This document shows positions 15,101 to 17,742 of a stretch of 17,742 nucleotides of DNA, piece by piece. Origin of the DNA: JBDTMC01 sp039934475 (GTDB lineage Bacteria > Acidobacteriota > Terriglobia > Bryobacterales > Bryobacteraceae); NCBI GenBank assembly GCA_039934475.1, contig JBDTMC010000123.1, positions 1 through 17,742 on the forward strand, in the 5' to 3' direction. Under the pieces are notes generated by a model. It was given only the letters and a program-made list of their open reading frames with translations. It made no database searches and was not told where the DNA came from. The position numbers were made by a program, and so were the translations under genes. Each line of letters starts with the position of its first letter. Within the stretch, counting starts at the first letter, position 1.

Positions 15101-15103
15101 CAC

Positions 15104-17742
15104 ATGTCACGAAACATGTTCCTGGGCATCTTACTGATCGCCCTTTTAGCGCCGCTCTCAGTCTCCGTATTCGGCCAAGCTACCGACGGAAATATCGCCG
15201 GCGTGGTGACCGATGCCACTGGTGCCGCCATACCAAACGTAGCGGTCGAATTGGATAACCCCGCCACAGGTGTAAAATACAACACCCGGTCCGATGCCTC
15301 CGGAGCTTACCGGTTCAATAATGTCCCCGTTGGACACTACAACGTCAACGCCACCGGTCAAGGCTTTACCTCCGCGCGGCTGCAAAATCTCTCCGTTGAA
15401 CTGAACAAGACCGCAACTGCTAATTTCACTCTCCAGGTTGGCTCCGTATCCACCTCCGTAGAAGTGACGGAGGCCGCATCGTCCATCGATACCACTACGG
15501 CGCAAATCACCAACACTTACCAAGCGCGTCAAGCCGTTGATCTCCCCATCAGCGCCCTCCCCCTCGGCCCCATCAATATGTCCCTGCTTAGCGCTGGTGT
15601 CGCCTCCAGCGGCGGTGTCGGCCTGGGAGAAGGCCCCTCCGTGGGTGGCCAGCGCCCGCGTAACAACAGTTTCAACGTGGAAGGCGTCGATAACAACCGC
15701 AAGGACGTTACAGGTAGTAATCTTCGCATTCCTAACGAAGCTACGTCAGAAGTCACCATCCTCCAGAATCAGTTCAGCGCCGAGTTCGGCCACTCCGGGG
15801 GCGGCCAATTCAATACCCTAATTAAGGGCGGCACCAATCAGATCCACGGCACCTTCTATGAGTACTTCCAGAACCGCAATTTGAACGCCGTGGATGAGAG
15901 TTTCAAACGTAACGGGTTGGCAACCAATCCGCGCTACGACCAGAACCGGCTGGGAGCGAATGCCGGCGGAGCCATCATTAAGAACAAGCTGTTCTACTTT
16001 GGGGATTTTGAGTACAACCCCACAGGTAACGCCGCTACGCCGGCGGCGCCTACGCTCGCGCCCACCGCCGAAGGGTATAGCATCCTCAACTCGCTATCCT
16101 CGCAGTTCTCATCGCAAACCAATTTCGATATCTTCAAGAAATACGTGCCGGCGGCGCCCTCTGCTTCCGGAAGCACCACCTCGGTTCTGGGTACAACGAT
16201 CCCGCTGGGCATCCTACCCATCAACTTCCCGCAGTATCAGAACACTTACACTGGGCTCGTCAGCGTCGACTACAACCTATCGGATCGCGATCAGATCCGC
16301 GGCCGTTACATCGATCAGCGGACCTCCGGTATCGATCCCCTCACCTCGCCCAACCTGCCGGCCTTCTCTGCCAACCGTACCACCACCGGCAAGCTCTTCA
16401 ACCTGTCTGAGTTCCACACGTTCAGCCCTTCGCTCACCAACGAACTGCGCTTCGGCTACAACCGGTACAACGACAACATTCCGGTGAATAGCTACGCCTA
16501 TCCGGGGCTCGATGTGTTCCCGAATATCACGATTGAGAACGACCTGGCACTCCAACTTGGGCCGTTTTCACAAGGCCCGTCGGCGAATGTCATCAACACG
16601 TATCAGTTGATTGAGAACCTCAACTGGAACAAGGGTCGTCACTCCCTGAAGTTTGGCGCCGAGGGTCGCAAATACATTGCGCCGAATAACTTCGTCCAGC
16701 GCTCGCGGGGCGACTACGGTTACAGCACTCTTGATCGCTACCTGCTTGACGTCAACCCGGATGTGCTGGCGGAGCGCAACCTCGGCGGCGTACCTTACTC
16801 AGGCAATCAGATCAATTTCTACTCGTACGTCAACGACAACTTCCGCCTCCGTCCGAACCTGACTTTGAATTTCGGCCTCCGTTATGAGTACAAAGGAATC
16901 ACTGCCGGCGACAAGCTTCAGGACCTGAACGCCGTCAGCAGTCGCGCCGGTTTCCTCGACTTCCATGCACCGAAAGTGCAAAAGACCAACTTTGCTCCCC
17001 GCGTCGGCATCGCCTGGACCCCCGGACACAACGGTCTCACCTCCATTCGCGCCGGTTTCGGCATCGCCTACGACAACATGTTTGACAACTTCGGCACCAA
17101 CTCCAAGCCCGTCCAGTTGGAAAACACGGTTGACGACGTGTTTGGCGCCGATGTGCCAAACTACCTCAAAAATGGTGGAATCGCGCCCAGTCGCCGCCCC
17201 GACGCGCTCACTCCCGAGCAGGCTATCAACCTGACGTCTACTTACATTCCTGACCAGAAACTGCCCTACACCATGTCCTGGAACTTCGGCGTTCAGCGCG
17301 TCGTTGCCAAGGACTACACGGTTGACGTCCGCTACCTGGGAACGAGGGGCGTCCACTTGTTCATGCAGAACCGGATCAACGTCCAGGGTCTGGTGACCGC
17401 CACCCGCAACCTGCCCACGTACCTCACGGCGCCCAGTCAGGCTCAGTTGGATTCCCTTACCACCACTCTCTCTGGCTTCCAGACCGATATCGCCAACGGC
17501 GCGAACATCCTTCCGGCCTGGTTCAACGCCGGTTATCAGACTCCAATCGTGACCTTTGAGTCCCGCGGCAACAACATCTATCACGGCCTCGCTACCGAGG
17601 TGACACGCCGCTTCGCTCGCGGCCTGACATTCAAAGGCGCGTACACCTGGAGCAAGAACATCGACGATTCTACGGCCGATCTCTTCTCGACGCTCTTGTC
17701 CCCTCGCCGTGCGCAGGACTTCCAGGATCTGCGGCCAGACCG
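15104..17742 (+). CDS. TonB-dependent receptor, Oar-like, with carboxypeptidase-regulatory N-terminus (3' end outside window)
   Basis: About 880 codons are visible in one frame that is still open at the window end; relatives in Acidobacteriota are usually longer than 1000 residues, so the C-terminal barrel is missing. It starts with a signal peptide (MSRNMFLGILLIALLA, cleavage near FGQA, residue 26). A carboxypeptidase-regulatory beta-sandwich follows (about 27-105: IAGVVTDATGAAIPNVAVEL, SDASGAYRFNNVPVGHY). The plug region comes next (about 165-260: VGGQRPRNNSFNVEGVDNN, VTILQNQFSAEFGHSGGGQF, IKGGTNQIHGTFYEYFQNR), then barrel strands (LNWNKGRHSLKFGAEGRKYI, LTLNFGLRYEYKG, IRAGFGIAYDNMFDNFGT). 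It is an outer-membrane protein that probably imports or binds a large ligand, perhaps oligosaccharide, but the substrate is not readable. A strong Shine-Dalgarno precedes the start, and a long upstream region with repeated boxes suggests regulated, independent transcription. Confidence 0.88.
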   Translation, partial: MSRNMFLGILLIALLAPLSVSVFGQATDGNIAGVVTDATGAAIPNVAVELDNPATGVKYNTRSDASGAYRFNNVPVGHYNVNATGQGFTSARLQNLSVELNKTATANFTLQVGSVSTSVEVTEAASSIDTTTAQITNTYQARQAVDLPISALPLGPINMSLLSAGVASSGGVGLGEGPSVGGQRPRNNSFNVEGVDNNRKDVTGSNLRIPNEATSEVTILQNQFSAEFGHSGGGQFNTLIKGGTNQIHGTFYEYFQNRNLNAVDESFKRNGLATNPRYDQNRLGANAGGAIIKNKLFYFGDFEYNPTGNAATPAAPTLAPTAEGYSILNSLSSQFSSQTNFDIFKKYVPAAPSASGSTTSVLGTTIPLGILPINFPQYQNTYTGLVSVDYNLSDRDQIRGRYIDQRTSGIDPLTSPNLPAFSANRTTTGKLFNLSEFHTFSPSLTNELRFGYNRYNDNIPVNSYAYPGLDVFPNITIENDLALQLGPFSQGPSANVINTYQLIENLNWNKGRHSLKFGAEGRKYIAPNNFVQRSRGDYGYSTLDRYLLDVNPDVLAERNLGGVPYSGNQINFYSYVNDNFRLRPNLTLNFGLRYEYKGITAGDKLQDLNAVSSRAGFLDFHAPKVQKTNFAPRVGIAWTPGHNGLTSIRAGFGIAYDNMFDNFGTNSKPVQLENTVDDVFGADVPNYLKNGGIAPSRRPDALTPEQAINLTSTYIPDQKLPYTMSWNFGVQRVVAKDYTVDVRYLGTRGVHLFMQNRINVQGLVTATRNLPTYLTAPSQAQLDSLTTTLSGFQTDIANGANILPAWFNAGYQTPIVTFESRGNNIYHGLATEVTRRFARGLTFKGAYTWSKNIDDSTADLFSTLLSPRRAQDFQDLRPD

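Noticed and set aside
16799..17584. 261-codon - strand frame within the TonB-dependent receptor
   Set aside because: Antisense to a continuous receptor frame with clear barrel-type sequence; Val/Gly/Asp-rich composition is a codon-shadow effect.

Overview
The window looks like a piece of an Acidobacteriota chromosome, probably of the Bryobacterales/Solibacter type. This placement is inferred from three things: moderately GC-rich coding sequence, a very large Oar-like TonB-dependent receptor with a carboxypeptidase-regulatory N-terminus, and a secreted peptidase-MA/TPR protein of a kind I associate with that group. No RNA gene, CRISPR array, insertion sequence or phage gene could be supported.

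Left end (1-639): the C-terminal 102 codons of an unidentified protein enter from the left and stop at 310. About 330 nt without a convincing gene follow. Then comes a tightly packed tripartite RND efflux operon on the + strand (640-9743). It holds an MdtA-like periplasmic adaptor, an MdtB-like HAE1 pump overlapping it by 4 nt (ATGA), and, 3 nt later, an MdtC-like pump that runs without a stop into a complete NodT/OprM-type outer-membrane factor lipoprotein (1517 aa). The adaptor, two inner-membrane pump subunits and the outer-membrane channel are thus encoded by three ORFs. The two pumps differ in one striking way: the MdtB-like one has a Gly/Ser/Thr-rich insertion of about 60 residues in its docking region.

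Middle (9728-14128, - strand): three genes in one direction, read from right to left. A radical SAM/SPASM enzyme with every cysteine of an anaerobic sulfatase-maturating enzyme is followed with no gap (TGAATG) by a GH113-like glycoside hydrolase carrying a predicted seven-helix N-terminal membrane domain. Forty nucleotides further on lies a signal-peptide-bearing peptidase-MA-like/TPR gene. That third gene appears broken: its beginning and its WLNEG...TPR part lie in different frames, and the segment that should contain the HExxH zinc site is missing. Its 3' end overlaps the end of the efflux operon by 16 bp, tail to tail.

Right end (14186-17742, + strand): a complete AlkD-like DNA glycosylase gene, divergent from the radical SAM gene. 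A 198-nt AT-richer intergenic region with five TTACA/TGTAA boxes follows, then a large TonB-dependent receptor that runs off the window. A GTTAC-N-GTAAC dyad in this intergenic region resembles one just upstream of the broken peptidase gene, which may hint at a shared regulator.

The most notable items are the pump-channel fusion with an internal lipobox, the one-sided low-complexity insertion in its partner pump, and the internally deleted metallopeptidase.
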